Source: an uncultured Phycicoccus sp. (lineage in GTDB: Bacteria > Actinomycetota > Actinomycetes > Actinomycetales > Dermatophilaceae). Taken from it: DNA of 64,000 nt. A program made the position numbers and the translations under genes. How positions within the stretch are numbered: the stretch's first letter is position 1; every line of letters starts with the position of its first letter. The notes beneath the pieces were generated by a model. It was not told where the DNA came from and did no database searches. It saw nothing but the letters and a program-made list of their open reading frames with translations. The DNA is taken from assembly GCF_947495705.1 (NCBI RefSeq), contig NZ_CANLZR010000003.1:341199-405198 (forward strand). The letters are read 5' to 3'. This document shows, piece after piece, positions 28,953 to 38,521 of this stretch.

Positions 28953-28973
28953 CGCCCATCAGAATAGGCGGTC

Positions 28974-29267
28974 ATGGAACCACGGCATCAGGTTGCGAGC
29001 CCTGATGGGACGCGGCCGGACGCGGCGTCGCCCGTCGCCGTGCGCTACTGGGCGGGGGCCCGCGCCGCGGCGGGGGTCGACGGCGACACCTTCGACGCGC
29101 CCGGCACGGTCGGTGCCCTCGTCGCGGCGATGGCCGCGGCGCACCCGGCTCTCGGCGCCGTGCTGCCGGTGTGCTCGATCCTCGTCGACGGGCTCGCCGC
29201 CACCCCTGACGACCCGGTGCCGCCGGGCGCCGTCGTCGAGGTGCTCCCGCCCTTCGCCGGTGGGTGA
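28974..29267 (+). CDS. MoaD/ThiS family sulfur carrier protein
   Basis: Short ubiquitin-like sequence VAVRYWAGARAAAGV; C-terminus FAGG. Confidence 0.8.
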   Translation: MEPRHQVASPDGTRPDAASPVAVRYWAGARAAAGVDGDTFDAPGTVGALVAAMAAAHPALGAVLPVCSILVDGLAATPDDPVPPGAVVEVLPPFAGG

Positions 29268-29274
29268 TGCGAGG

Positions 29275-30120
29275 ATGCCCGACGTGGACGAGCAGGTGAG
29301 CGAGACCCGGGCGGCCCGCCGGGCGCGCCGGGACGCGATGCTCCGCCAGGCGCCGCGCCTGCCCGAGATGGCGACCGTGCCCCGGCCCGTCGTCGTGGTC
29401 GCCACCCTCGTGTGGTGCGCGCTGCTCGTCGTCGCGGTGCGCATCGACCCCGTCGTCGTCGCCGCCGTGCTCGCCTGGGCCGGCCTCGTCCTCGCGTGGG
29501 GGTGGCCGCGGCTGCTCGGCAGCTCGAGCCGGTTCGGGTCCTCATTGGCCATCGGCGTGGCGGGGGTCCTCGCGCCCGTGGCGTCGGTGCTGCCCGACGG
29601 GGAGCCCGACCTCGCGCTGGTCCCCGCCGCCCTCGCGATCGGTCTCGGGCTGATGTTCGGCCACCAGATCGTCCGCCGCGACGGGCGTCCCCGGCTCACC
29701 GAGTCCATCGGCGTCACCTCGTTCGGTCTCGCCCTCGCCGCGCTCGGCGCGACCTGGCTGCCGGTCACCCTCGGGACGAGGCCTGCCGCGCTCGCGGTGG
29801 CCGCGTTCGTCGGGCTCGGGGTGTCGGCGCTGGCCGACCTCGCCGTCGGCATCCAGCGGCTGCGCGCGTGGCTGCTGCCGCTCGCGATGGTCCTCGGCGC
29901 GTCCGGGGCCCTCGTCGCCGCGGCCGTCGTCGGGGAGCCGGGGCCCGCAGCCGCCGCCCTCACCGGGCTCCTCGTCGCCGCCGTCTCGCACGCCCTACGG
30001 CGGATGCTGTCGGTGCTCCCGCCGGTCACCGCGGTGCGCGGTCAGCTCGCCTCGGCCGCGGCCGGCATCCTCGTGCCCGGCGTCGTGGCGTACGGCGTCG
30101 CGCTGGCCCTCGTCGGCTGA
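29275..30120 (+). CDS. Multi-pass membrane protein (hypothetical)
   Basis: Start MPDVDEQVSETRAARRARRDAML; several hydrophobic segments. Confidence 0.75.
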   Translation: MPDVDEQVSETRAARRARRDAMLRQAPRLPEMATVPRPVVVVATLVWCALLVVAVRIDPVVVAAVLAWAGLVLAWGWPRLLGSSSRFGSSLAIGVAGVLAPVASVLPDGEPDLALVPAALAIGLGLMFGHQIVRRDGRPRLTESIGVTSFGLALAALGATWLPVTLGTRPAALAVAAFVGLGVSALADLAVGIQRLRAWLLPLAMVLGASGALVAAAVVGEPGPAAAALTGLLVAAVSHALRRMLSVLPPVTAVRGQLASAAAGILVPGVVAYGVALALVG

Positions 30121-30141
30121 CCCGGGTCCGGTCCCCTGCCG

Positions 30142-30513
30142 TCAGTAGACGAGCGCGCGGGCTCCGGGCGCCACGACCTCCTCGACGAAGGCTGCCGCGC
30201 CCCGGATGACGACCCCCGGCAGCACGTCCGCCTCGCCCAGGTCCCGCCGGGCGGCGCACTGGCCGCACACCGTGAGCCTCCCGCCCTCGAGCACGGCGTC
30301 CCGCAGCTCGGCGAGCGGGGCGGCGTGCGGCAGGTCGACCTCCTCCGCCCGCCCGGGTACGGCCATCCACGAGGCCTCGCCGGTGAGCCACAGGCTGACC
30401 TCGAGCCCGGAGGCGAGGGCGGTGGCCGCGACGGTGAACCCCTGGTTCAGCCGTTCGAGCGCCTCCGGACCGCAGGTGACCTTGACGATGAGGGCGCTCG
30501 CCGGGGAGTCCAT
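30142..30513 (-). CDS. DsrE family protein
   Basis: Start MDSPASALIVKVTCGPEALERLNQGFTVA; TVCGQCAARR. Confidence 0.75.
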   Translation of the reverse strand: MDSPASALIVKVTCGPEALERLNQGFTVAATALASGLEVSLWLTGEASWMAVPGRAEEVDLPHAAPLAELRDAVLEGGRLTVCGQCAARRDLGEADVLPGVVIRGAAAFVEEVVAPGARALVY

Positions 30514-30525
30514 AGACTGCAGCGT

Positions 30526-31035
30526 ATGGTCTTCCAGCTCGACGCCTCCCTCCACGAGGACCTCGCTCCTCTCGCCTGGCTCGTCGGCACCTGGGCGGGT
30601 GCCGGTGTCGTGGGCTACCCGACGATGGAGTCCCAGCGCTTCGGCCAGGAGGTCGTCTGCAGCCACGACGGCCGCCGGTTCCTGCGCTGGGAGTCACGGG
30701 CCTGGCTCCTCGACGACGACGGCAACCAGGTGCGCCCGCTCGCGACCGAGACCGGCTTCTGGCGCCCCGTCACCCCGGCCGAGGACGGCACGAACGTCGA
30801 GCTGCTGCTCAGCCACCCCACGGGCTTCGTCGAGATGTACGCCGGGCGGGCCGAGCCGGCCAAGGTCGAGCTCCGCACCGACGGCGTGATGCGCAGCCCC
30901 GAGGCCAAGGAGTACACGGCCGCGAAGCGCCTCTACGGCTACGTCGAGAGCAACCTCATGTGGGTCATGGACATGGCGGCCGTCGGGCAGCCGCTGCAGT
31001 CGCACGTGTCGGCGGAGCTCAAGCGGGTCTCCTGA
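30526..31035 (+). CDS. FABP/nitrobindin family protein
   Basis: APLAWLVGTWAGAGVVGYPTM; leaderless-type start. Confidence 0.88.
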   Translation: MVFQLDASLHEDLAPLAWLVGTWAGAGVVGYPTMESQRFGQEVVCSHDGRRFLRWESRAWLLDDDGNQVRPLATETGFWRPVTPAEDGTNVELLLSHPTGFVEMYAGRAEPAKVELRTDGVMRSPEAKEYTAAKRLYGYVESNLMWVMDMAAVGQPLQSHVSAELKRVS

Positions 31036-31053
31036 CCCCGGCCGGGCGCCCGG

Positions 31054-32118
31054 TCAGGGCGTCTGGAAGACGTCGAGGTAGGAGTCCATCTCGTCGTTGC
31101 GCAGCGCCTCGCCGAGTAGGGCCATCCCCTTCTCGTCGACGATGTCGATGCTGCCGGCCACGGGGTCCGTCCCGAACCCGGTGAAGGGCGCGGTCGCGAA
31201 GACGACGTCGTCCGCCCGGATGTCCCGCAGCTGCAGGGCGTAGTCCCGCATGTCGCCGACGGTGAGGTTCTGGTCGACGACGAGGTTGGTCGTCGCCGCG
31301 TCGGTGAACTTCGCGATCTTCAGGGGGTTGGCGATGGTCTCGGGGCTCGTGGCCTTGAGCAGCAGCGCCTTCATGAACGCCAGCTGGCGGCGGCCGCGGG
31401 AGATGTCGCCCTGGCTCAGCTCGTAGCGCTCGCGGACGAAGTGCAGGGCGCCGGTGCCGTCGAGGTCGTTCCAGCCCTGCCGGATGACCGTCGGGCCGCC
31501 GTTGCCGGCGCCGGTGCTGGCCTCCTCGGCGTAGACACGGACGCCGCCGACCGCGTCGGTCATCCCCTTGAAGCCGTCGAAGTCGGTGCGGGCGACGTGG
31601 TCGATCCGGATCCCCAGGAGGTTCTGGAGGGTCCGGACGAGCAGCGGCTCGCCACCGAAGGCGTACGCGGCGTTGATCTTGTTCTTCCCGTGCCCGGGGA
31701 TCGAGACGAACAGGTCCCGGGGGAAGTGGATCATGTGGATCGACGTGGGGTCGGCCGGGACGTGCACGATGATGATGACGTCGGAGCGGCCGCGGTCGGT
31801 GCCGCTGCGGCCGTCGGTGCCGACGAGCAGGAAGTTCGTGCCGACGCCGGCGCTGGGGATCTCCTTGCCGTCCGGGGCCGTGACGGGCACCTCCTCGGGC
31901 GGCGGCAGCAGCTCCTCCTGCTGGACGTTGTTCTTCACGGTGACGCCGAGGTACCCGGCGAAGCCCACGATGCTCGCGACGACGAGGGCCAGCACGACGA
32001 GGAGGACGAGCAGGACCCGGCGCAGCCCCCGCCGCTCGCGCCTGCGGTGGGGCTCGTCGGGCTGGTCCGCGCCGAGGCCCAGGGCGTCGAGGCCGTCAGC
32101 GGTCCGTTGGTCCGTCAC
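31054..32118 (-). CDS. LCP (LytR-CpsA-Psr) family protein
   Basis: FLLVGTDGRSG, HMIHFPRDLFVSIPGHGKNKINAAYAFGG, HFVRERYELSQGDISRGRRQ. Confidence 0.92.
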   Translation of the reverse strand: MTDQRTADGLDALGLGADQPDEPHRRRERRGLRRVLLVLLVVLALVVASIVGFAGYLGVTVKNNVQQEELLPPPEEVPVTAPDGKEIPSAGVGTNFLLVGTDGRSGTDRGRSDVIIIVHVPADPTSIHMIHFPRDLFVSIPGHGKNKINAAYAFGGEPLLVRTLQNLLGIRIDHVARTDFDGFKGMTDAVGGVRVYAEEASTGAGNGGPTVIRQGWNDLDGTGALHFVRERYELSQGDISRGRRQLAFMKALLLKATSPETIANPLKIAKFTDAATTNLVVDQNLTVGDMRDYALQLRDIRADDVVFATAPFTGFGTDPVAGSIDIVDEKGMALLGEALRNDEMDSYLDVFQTP

Positions 32119-32176
32119 CTCCCCAGTGTAGGAACCGGATGAGGCTGCCCACGGACGTCCGGCATACATTGGAGGG

Positions 32177-32596
32177 GTGAGTGATCTCGGAGCCCGGCTG
32201 CGCGCCCGGGGCAAGCGGCTCACGACGCAGCGCGAGCGGGTGCTCGCGGCCGTGGGCCGGCTCGGGCACGCCACCCCGGACGAGATCGTCGAGGCGGTCG
32301 AGGCCGACGGCACGGGGGCGCTGTCCGTCTCGACGGTGTACCGCTCGCTCGACGCGCTCCAGGAGCTGGGGCTCGTCGGGCACACCCACGTCGACCACCG
32401 CACGCCCAGCTACCACCTCGCCGAGCACGCCACCCACGTGCACGTCGTCTGCCGGCGCTGTGGCGCCGTCGGTGAGGCACCGCTCGAGGTCGCCGACGAG
32501 CTCGTCGCCCGCCTCGACGACCAGCTCGGCTTCGCCGCCGACGTCAGCCACGCGGCCGTCCACGGACTGTGCCGCTCCTGCAGGGAGGTCCCATGA
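32177..32596 (+). CDS. Fur family transcriptional regulator (Zur/FurB-like)
   Basis: LTTQRERVLAAV, STVYRSLDALQELGLV, HVHVVCRRCGAV, HGLCRSC. Confidence 0.93.
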   Translation: MSDLGARLRARGKRLTTQRERVLAAVGRLGHATPDEIVEAVEADGTGALSVSTVYRSLDALQELGLVGHTHVDHRTPSYHLAEHATHVHVVCRRCGAVGEAPLEVADELVARLDDQLGFAADVSHAAVHGLCRSCREVP

Positions 32597-33621
32597 CCAC
32601 GTCCGTCGTCACTCCGTCGCCGCTCCTCCAACGGCACGGCGCCGTCGAGGCCGACGGCCTCGACGCCGGGGTCGCCGCGCACTACGGCGACCCGATGCGC
32701 GAGCAGCGGCTCCTGGCCGAGGGCCTCGCCGTCGTCGACCTGTCGCACCGCGGCGTCGTCACGGTCACCGGCGCCGACCGCCTCTCGTGGCTGCACTCGA
32801 TGACGACCCAGCAGCTCACCGGGCTGGGGCCCCGCGAGTCGCGCGAGACGCTCGTCCTGTCGCCGAAGGGCCACGTCGAGCACGCCGTGCACCTCGTCGA
32901 CGACGGGGCGACGACCTGGCTCACCGTCGAGCCGGGGTCGGCGCCGGCGCTCATCGCCTGGCTGGAGTCGATGCGCTTCATGCTCCGGGTCGAGGTCGCC
33001 GACGTCACCGCCGACTGGGCGGTGCTCGGCGAGCCGATGGGCGCGGAGTCGGTCGAGGGCGAGCCCTTGGCATGGGTCGACCCCTGGCCCGGGCTCGTCG
33101 GCGACACGGCCGCGTACGGCCCGGTCGAGGGGCACCCGGCGCAGGGGCGGGCCTGGCGTGAGCTGCTCGTGCCCCGGGGCGAGGTCGAGGCTGCCGTGGG
33201 GGACCGCCCGCTCGCGGGGACCTGGGCGGCCGAGGCGCTGCGGGTGGCAGCGTGGCGGCCACGCGTCGGCAACGAGACCGACCACCGCACCATCCCGCAC
33301 GAGGTCGACTGGCTCCGCACGGCGGTGCACCTGCACAAGGGCTGCTACCGGGGGCAGGAGACCATCGCCCGCGTCCACAACCTCGGCCGGCCGCCGCGAC
33401 GGCTCGTCTTCGTCCACCTCGACGGGTCCGGGCACCTGGTGCCGGATGCCGGCGCAGCGGTCGTCCACGACGGCCGGCAGGTCGGTCGGCTCACGACGGT
33501 CGCGCGGCACCACGAGGACGGCCCGATCGCGCTCGCGGTCATCAAGCGCTCGATCCCCGACGACGTCGATCTTCTCGTCGGTGACGTCGCTGCCGCACAG
33601 ACCGTCGTCGTCAGCCGCTGA
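32593..33621 (+). CDS. ygfZ: YgfZ/GcvT folate-binding protein
   Basis: HKGCYRGQETIARVHNLGRPPRRLV signature. Confidence 0.93.
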   Translation: MTTSVVTPSPLLQRHGAVEADGLDAGVAAHYGDPMREQRLLAEGLAVVDLSHRGVVTVTGADRLSWLHSMTTQQLTGLGPRESRETLVLSPKGHVEHAVHLVDDGATTWLTVEPGSAPALIAWLESMRFMLRVEVADVTADWAVLGEPMGAESVEGEPLAWVDPWPGLVGDTAAYGPVEGHPAQGRAWRELLVPRGEVEAAVGDRPLAGTWAAEALRVAAWRPRVGNETDHRTIPHEVDWLRTAVHLHKGCYRGQETIARVHNLGRPPRRLVFVHLDGSGHLVPDAGAAVVHDGRQVGRLTTVARHHEDGPIALAVIKRSIPDDVDLLVGDVAAAQTVVVSR

Positions 33622-33673
33622 CACCGCAGATCCTCCTGCCGTAGGCGGTGTCGGTGCCTGACATGATGGCGCC

Positions 33674-34531
33674 ATGACGACGTCGTCCGCCGGGGCCACC
33701 GGCACGCTGATCACCGTGGCGCCGACCGGCGCCGAGCACGCGAAGGCCGACCTGCCGCAGCTGCCGACGACCCTCGACGAGCTCGTCGACACCGCCCGGC
33801 GGTGCGAGGCGGCCGGCGCGGCGCTCATCCACCTCCACATCCGGGACGCCGACGACGCGCCGACCCTCGACGGGGGCTACCTGCGGGCCGCGGTCGAGGC
33901 GGTGCGCGAGGCGACGGACCTCGTCGTGCAGCTCTCCACCGGGGGGTCCGTGCACGACCCGCTCGACGCGCGGCTCACCGTGCTCGACGCCGAGCCCGAC
34001 TCCTGCTCGCTCACGTGCGGGACGACGAACTTCGGCGACGACGTCTTCCTCAACCCGTGGCCCTTCATGAGCCGGCTGTACGTGCAGGCCCAGGAGCGCG
34101 AGGTGGTCCCCGAGTTCGAGCTCTTCGACCTCGGCCACGTGCACGCGCTCCGGCGGCTGCTCGACACCCACGGCCTGCCGTTCGGCGGGCGGGTGCACGT
34201 CGACTTCGTCACCGGGGTGCCGGGCGGGATGCCCGCGACGACGGCCGCGCTCATGGCGGGGGTGGCGATGCTGCCGGCCGAGGTGACGTCGTGGTCGGCG
34301 ACGGGGATCGGGCGCGGTCACCTGCCGGTCATGGCGGCGGCGCTGTCCGCCGGGGGGCACCTGCGGGTCGGCATGGAGGACAACGTCGTGTTCCGTCGGG
34401 GTCAGGTCGTGGGGCACAACGACGAGCTCGTGGCCCGTGCGGCGGAGCTGGCGACCCTCATGCAGCGGCCCCCGATGTCGACGGCCGACGCGCGGGCGCT
34501 GCTCGCCGTCAAGGACCGCCGCTCCCGCTGA
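33674..34531 (+). CDS. 3-keto-5-aminohexanoate cleavage family protein (BKACE, DUF849)
   Basis: ALIHLHIRDADDAPTLDGGYLR; HLRVGMEDNV. Confidence 0.88.
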   Translation: MTTSSAGATGTLITVAPTGAEHAKADLPQLPTTLDELVDTARRCEAAGAALIHLHIRDADDAPTLDGGYLRAAVEAVREATDLVVQLSTGGSVHDPLDARLTVLDAEPDSCSLTCGTTNFGDDVFLNPWPFMSRLYVQAQEREVVPEFELFDLGHVHALRRLLDTHGLPFGGRVHVDFVTGVPGGMPATTAALMAGVAMLPAEVTSWSATGIGRGHLPVMAAALSAGGHLRVGMEDNVVFRRGQVVGHNDELVARAAELATLMQRPPMSTADARALLAVKDRRSR

Positions 34532-34562
34532 CCCCCAACCCGACCCCCGACCCCGTCCCCAC

Positions 34563-34710
34563 ATCGACCAATAGGTCACGCCAGGTACGGGGTCGGTGCG
34601 TACCCCGATCGACCGATAGGTCACGCCAGGTACGGGTGCCGGCGTACCCCGATCGACCGATAGGTCACGACAGGGACGGGCAGGGCGTACCCAGCGTGAC
34701 CTATTGGTCG
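34563..34710. repeat. Repeat locus A: three direct copies of ATCGACC(A/G)ATAGGTCACGNCAGGNACGGG plus one inverted copy
   Basis: Copies at 34563, about 34607 and about 34651; inverted CGTGACCTATTGGTCG at 34695-34710. Confidence 0.95.
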
Positions 34711-34719
34711 TGGGGAGTA

Positions 34720-34775
34720 CGGGAGGGGCGGGAAGGGGGAGGGGCAGGGAGGGGAGGATGGGAAGGGGCGGGGTT
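34720..34775 (+). other. Polypurine G-rich tract with G-quadruplex potential
   Basis: GGGAGGGGCGGGAAGGGGGAGGGGCAGGGAGGGGAGGATGGGAAGGGGCGGGG. Confidence 0.7.
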
Positions 34776-34876
34776 GCATGGGACGGGCCGCGCGCGGTCC
34801 GGGCGGTGCCGGGCCGGACGTCCGAGGGTTGGACCTGGCTGGGCTCGCCGGGAATGCCGGACCATAATGTGGAGTT

Positions 34877-35380
34877 ATGGCGAGCATGACTTCCCTTATC
34901 GGTTTCCCGGCCGTCGTCAACGAGAAGGCGGCGCGGGTCGTCGCTGCCGGCGTCGTCGTCATCACGGCGGCCACCCTCGCCACTGGCGCACTCTGGGTCA
35001 GTGCCGTCCTCGCCATCGGGTTCGCGCTGCGCGTCGCCGCCGGTCCCCGGTTCAGCCCGCTGGGCCGCCTCGCCGCCTCGGTCGTGGCACCCCGGCTCGG
35101 GTCGCCCCGCCTCGTCTCCGGCGCCCCGAAGCGGTTCGCTCAGAGTGTCGGCCTTGCGTTCACCGCCGCCGCCACCGTCGCGTTGGCCCTCGGCGCCCCA
35201 CTCGTGACGACCGTCCTGCTCGCCGTCCTGCTCGTCTTCGCCGCGCTCGAGGCCTTCGTCGGCTTCTGCGCGGGCTGCTTCGTCTTCGCCCAGCTGATCC
35301 GCGTCGGCGTCGTCTCCGATGACACCTGCGTCGAGTGCGCCGACATCACGCTCCGCCGCCGGGAGCCCGCAGCCGCCTGA
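34877..35380 (+). CDS. DUF4395 family membrane protein
   Basis: GFPAVVNEKAARVVA...FVGFCAGCFVF. Confidence 0.85.
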   Translation: MASMTSLIGFPAVVNEKAARVVAAGVVVITAATLATGALWVSAVLAIGFALRVAAGPRFSPLGRLAASVVAPRLGSPRLVSGAPKRFAQSVGLAFTAAATVALALGAPLVTTVLLAVLLVFAALEAFVGFCAGCFVFAQLIRVGVVSDDTCVECADITLRRREPAAA

Positions 35381-35424
35381 CGGCTGGGTTTGGCGCCCCC
35401 TGGACGCCGTGTGGTCACCATCAC

Positions 35425-35461
35425 GCTTGCTCCAGTTTGCATTTTGCTAACTGGAGCAAGC
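35425..35461. promoter_or_regulatory. 13-bp perfect inverted repeat, candidate operator for the HTH regulator
   Basis: GCTTGCTCCAGTT-N11-AACTGGAGCAAGC, ending 11 nt before the GTG start. Confidence 0.75.
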
Positions 35462-35472
35462 ACAATGGACTC

Positions 35473-35847
35473 GTGAGCAAGAACCCGCTGAACGACCTGG
35501 GCGAGAGCCTCGGCGACTACCTGCGCGACCAGCGCACGTCCGCCAAGCTCTCCCTCCGTCAGCTGTCCGAGCTCGCCGGGGTCTCGAACCCCTACCTGTC
35601 CCAGATCGAGCGAGGGCTCAAGCGCCCGAGCGCCGAGATCCTCCAGCAGCTCGCGAAGGGGCTGGAGGTGTCGGCCGAGTCGCTGTACGTCCGTGCCGGC
35701 ATCCTCGACGCCGAGCACTCGACCCCCGCCTCGGACGCCCCCGACGTCCGCCGGGCCATCGCGCAGGACCCCGTCCTGACGGCCCGGCAGAAGAAGACGC
35801 TCCTCGACATCTACGAGTCCTACCTCGAGGACGTCCCCCGGCAGTGA
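35473..35847 (+). CDS. XRE-type HTH transcriptional regulator (Rv0474-like)
   Basis: LSLRQLSELAGVSNPYLSQIERGLKRPSAEILQQLAKGLEVS. Confidence 0.9.
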   Translation: MSKNPLNDLGESLGDYLRDQRTSAKLSLRQLSELAGVSNPYLSQIERGLKRPSAEILQQLAKGLEVSAESLYVRAGILDAEHSTPASDAPDVRRAIAQDPVLTARQKKTLLDIYESYLEDVPRQ

Positions 35848-35914
35848 CGCCGACCCGCCCCGGCAGCGTCGCCGTTGGGTACCGACCGCACCACCCACCC
35901 AGAAGGAGCCCGCC

Positions 35915-36619
35915 ATGGCCGTCATCGACGACCTCCGCAAGTCCATCGACACCACCCCGCTGTACGCCCTCGCCGGCGTCACCGACCTCGCCGTCGAGAA
36001 GGCCCGCGACGCGCAGAAGATCGCCGAGGCGCGCCGCGCCGAGCTCGCCAAGCGCGCCGAGTCCGCCCGCACGGACCTCGCCCCGGCCGCCGTCCAGGCC
36101 CGCGCCACCCACGTCGCCGAGCAGGTCCTCGACCTCCCGGCCGTCGCCCTCAACCAGGGCCTCGTCGTCGGCGGCAAGGTCTCCGAGGGCTACGAGGCCT
36201 TCGCGACCCGCGGCAAGGACGTCGTCAACCGCATCCGCGGCCAGAAGGCCACCAAGGACCTCGTGGCGCAGGCCGAGACGACCGTCGCCCAGGCTAAGGG
36301 TGCCGTGACCACGGCCCGCAACGCCGCCTCCGAGATCGAGCGCTCCGCGAAGGCCACGATCACGACCGGCCGCAAGGAGGCCGTCAAGGTCGCCACCGTC
36401 CTCACCGACTCCGTCGCGGACGAGGCCAAGACGGCCCAGACCGAGGTCGCAGCCTCCGCCAAGCGCACCCGCACCGCGGCCAAGCGCACCTCGACGACGA
36501 CCAAGAAGGCGACCAAGCGCACGTCCTCGGCGACCAAGGCCGCCGGCACGAGCGCCCGCAAGACCGCCGCGGCGACCGAGAAGGCCACCGAGAAGGCTGC
36601 CGAGAAGGTCGGCGACTGA
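35915..36619 (+). CDS. Heparin-binding hemagglutinin (HBHA)-like protein with Lys/Ala-rich C-terminus
   Basis: [21 protein letters not shown]...; [22 protein letters not shown] tail; follows HTH gene. Confidence 0.8.
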   Translation: MAVIDDLRKSIDTTPLYALAGVTDLAVEKARDAQKIAEARRAELAKRAESARTDLAPAAVQARATHVAEQVLDLPAVALNQGLVVGGKVSEGYEAFATRGKDVVNRIRGQKATKDLVAQAETTVAQAKGAVTTARNAASEIERSAKATITTGRKEAVKVATVLTDSVADEAKTAQTEVAASAKRTRTAAKRTSTTTKKATKRTSSATKAAGTSARKTAAATEKATEKAAEKVGD

Positions 36620-36656
36620 CCCACCCCGGCGGCGGCCGCTGCGCCGCCACCACACC

Positions 36657-36708
36657 CGAAACGTGTGTGGACACGCCCCCGACCCCGGGCGTGTCCACAC
36701 ACGTTTCG
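36657..36708. repeat. 22-bp perfect inverted repeat, terminator-like
   Basis: CGAAACGTGTGTGGACACGCCC-N8-GGGCGTGTCCACACACGTTTCG. Confidence 0.95.
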
Positions 36709-36759
36709 TCGTGTGCCCCGGCCTCCGGCGCGGCGCGCCGACGGCACTAGGGTCGGGCC

Positions 36760-37746
36760 GTGCCCCAGCCGACCCCCGCCGCCCTCGCCGACGCGCCCGT
36801 CGTCGCCCACGTCGTCCGCAACGGTGTCGTCGAGTCCGCCCACCGCGCGAGCATCGCCGTCACCGCGCCCGACGGGTCCGTCCTGGAGTCCTGGGGCGAC
36901 CCCCTGGACCCGGTGTTCCCGCGCTCCTCGAACAAGCCGATGCAGGCCGTCGCCATGCTCCGCGCCGGCCTCGACCTCCCGGCGCCGCACCTCGCGCTGG
37001 CCTGCGCGAGCCACAGCGCCGAGCCGTTCCACCTCGACGGGGTCCGCGCCATGCTCGCCGGCGCAGGCCTGAGCGAGGACGACCTGCGCAACACCCCGGA
37101 CCTGCCGTACGAGGAGACCGAACGGGACATCTGGGTCGCGGCCGGACGTGCGGCGCGCCCGCTCGCCCAGAACTGTTCCGGCAAGCACGCCGCGATGCTC
37201 ATCACGTGCCAGGTCAACGGCTGGGACCTCGAGACCTACCTCGAGCCCGACCACCCGCTCCAGCGGCGCATCGCCGCGACCGTGGAGGACCTGGCCGGGG
37301 AGCCGGTCGCGGCGACCGCCGTCGACGGCTGCGGCGCACCCGTCATGGCGATCTCGCTGGCCGGGCTCGCCCGGGCCTTCGGGCGGCTGGCCACCGCGGA
37401 CCCCGGCACCCACGAGGCGCGGGTCGCCGCGGCCATCCGCAGCCACCCCGAGCTGCTCGGCGGCACCCGGCGGGACGTGACCGCGCTCATCCGCGGCACC
37501 GACGGAGCCATCGCCAAGGACGGCGCCGAAGCCGTCTACGCGGTCGGGCTGCCCGACGGGCGCGGGGTCGCGCTCAAGGTCGCCGACGGGGCTGCCCGCG
37601 CCCGCGCCGTGGCCCTCGCCGCCGTGCTGCGGCGGCTCGGCGTCGCGTCGCAGGCCTACCCCCGCCTCGAGGACGCCCCGGTGCTCGGCCACGGCGAGCC
37701 CGTGGGCGCGGTCGTCGCCGTCGGCATCGCGGACCGGCCGGCGTGA
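36760..37746 (+). CDS. Asparaginase (type II-like)
   Basis: [35 protein letters not shown]. Confidence 0.88.
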   Translation: MPQPTPAALADAPVVAHVVRNGVVESAHRASIAVTAPDGSVLESWGDPLDPVFPRSSNKPMQAVAMLRAGLDLPAPHLALACASHSAEPFHLDGVRAMLAGAGLSEDDLRNTPDLPYEETERDIWVAAGRAARPLAQNCSGKHAAMLITCQVNGWDLETYLEPDHPLQRRIAATVEDLAGEPVAATAVDGCGAPVMAISLAGLARAFGRLATADPGTHEARVAAAIRSHPELLGGTRRDVTALIRGTDGAIAKDGAEAVYAVGLPDGRGVALKVADGAARARAVALAAVLRRLGVASQAYPRLEDAPVLGHGEPVGAVVAVGIADRPA

Positions 37747-38168
37747 GGACCGTCCTGCAGCGTGCCAGCAGCGCGTCGGTGACCGTCGACGGGCAGGTCG
37801 TCGGCGGGTTCGACCGGCCAGGCCTCGTCGCGCTCGTCGGTGTCACCCACGACGACGGCCCCGAGCAGGCCGCGACCACCGCCCGCAAGATCGCCGAGCT
37901 GCGCATCCTCGACGGCGAACGGGGCGCAGCCGACGTCGGCGCCCCGGTCCTCGTCATCAGCCAGTTCACCCTGTACGCCGACACCCGCAAGGGCCGGCGC
38001 CCGTCGTGGAACGCCGCCGCCCCCGGGCCGGTGGCCGAGCCCCTCGTCGACGCGGTCGTCCGCGCGCTGCGCGAGCGTGGGCTCGAGGTCGCGACAGGGG
38101 TGTTCGGGGCGCACATGGACGTGGCGCTCGTGAACTCCGGGCCCGTGACGATCGTCCTCGACGTCTGA
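37743..38168 (+). CDS. dtd: D-aminoacyl-tRNA deacylase
   Basis: [45 protein letters not shown]. Confidence 0.96.
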   Translation: MRTVLQRASSASVTVDGQVVGGFDRPGLVALVGVTHDDGPEQAATTARKIAELRILDGERGAADVGAPVLVISQFTLYADTRKGRRPSWNAAAPGPVAEPLVDAVVRALRERGLEVATGVFGAHMDVALVNSGPVTIVLDV

Positions 38169-38185
38169 CGCCTAGCATTGAGCCC

Positions 38186-38506
38186 ATGAGCTACTTCGGG
38201 ACCGTCCAGGGCTACATCATCCTCGCCCTGTCGATCGCGGCCCTCGCCGTCGAGGTGTACGCCGTCGTCGACTGCCTCCGCCGCCGTCCCGACGCGTTCA
38301 CGGCCGCCGGGAAGCGGACGAAGTCGTTCTGGATGCTCGTCACCGGCGTCGCCCTCCTCCTCGGCATCGTCGCGGTCGGCGGCCTGGGCATCCTCGGGAT
38401 CGTCGCGATCATCGCGGCCGGGGTCTACCTCGCCGACGTCAAGCCCGCGCTCGACCAGGTGATGGGCCGTGGCAGCGGCCGTGCGGGGCCCTACGGCCCC
38501 TGGTGA
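38186..38506 (+). CDS. DUF2516 family membrane protein
   Basis: VDCLRRRPDAFTAAGKRTKSFW...YLADVKPAL. Confidence 0.85.
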   Translation: MSYFGTVQGYIILALSIAALAVEVYAVVDCLRRRPDAFTAAGKRTKSFWMLVTGVALLLGIVAVGGLGILGIVAIIAAGVYLADVKPALDQVMGRGSGRAGPYGPW

Positions 38507-38521
38507 CCCGCCGCCCCGGGC

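Noticed and set aside
34563-34710. CRISPR array
   Set aside because: Only three direct copies plus an inverted one; the 'spacers' are near-identical to each other and there are no cas genes
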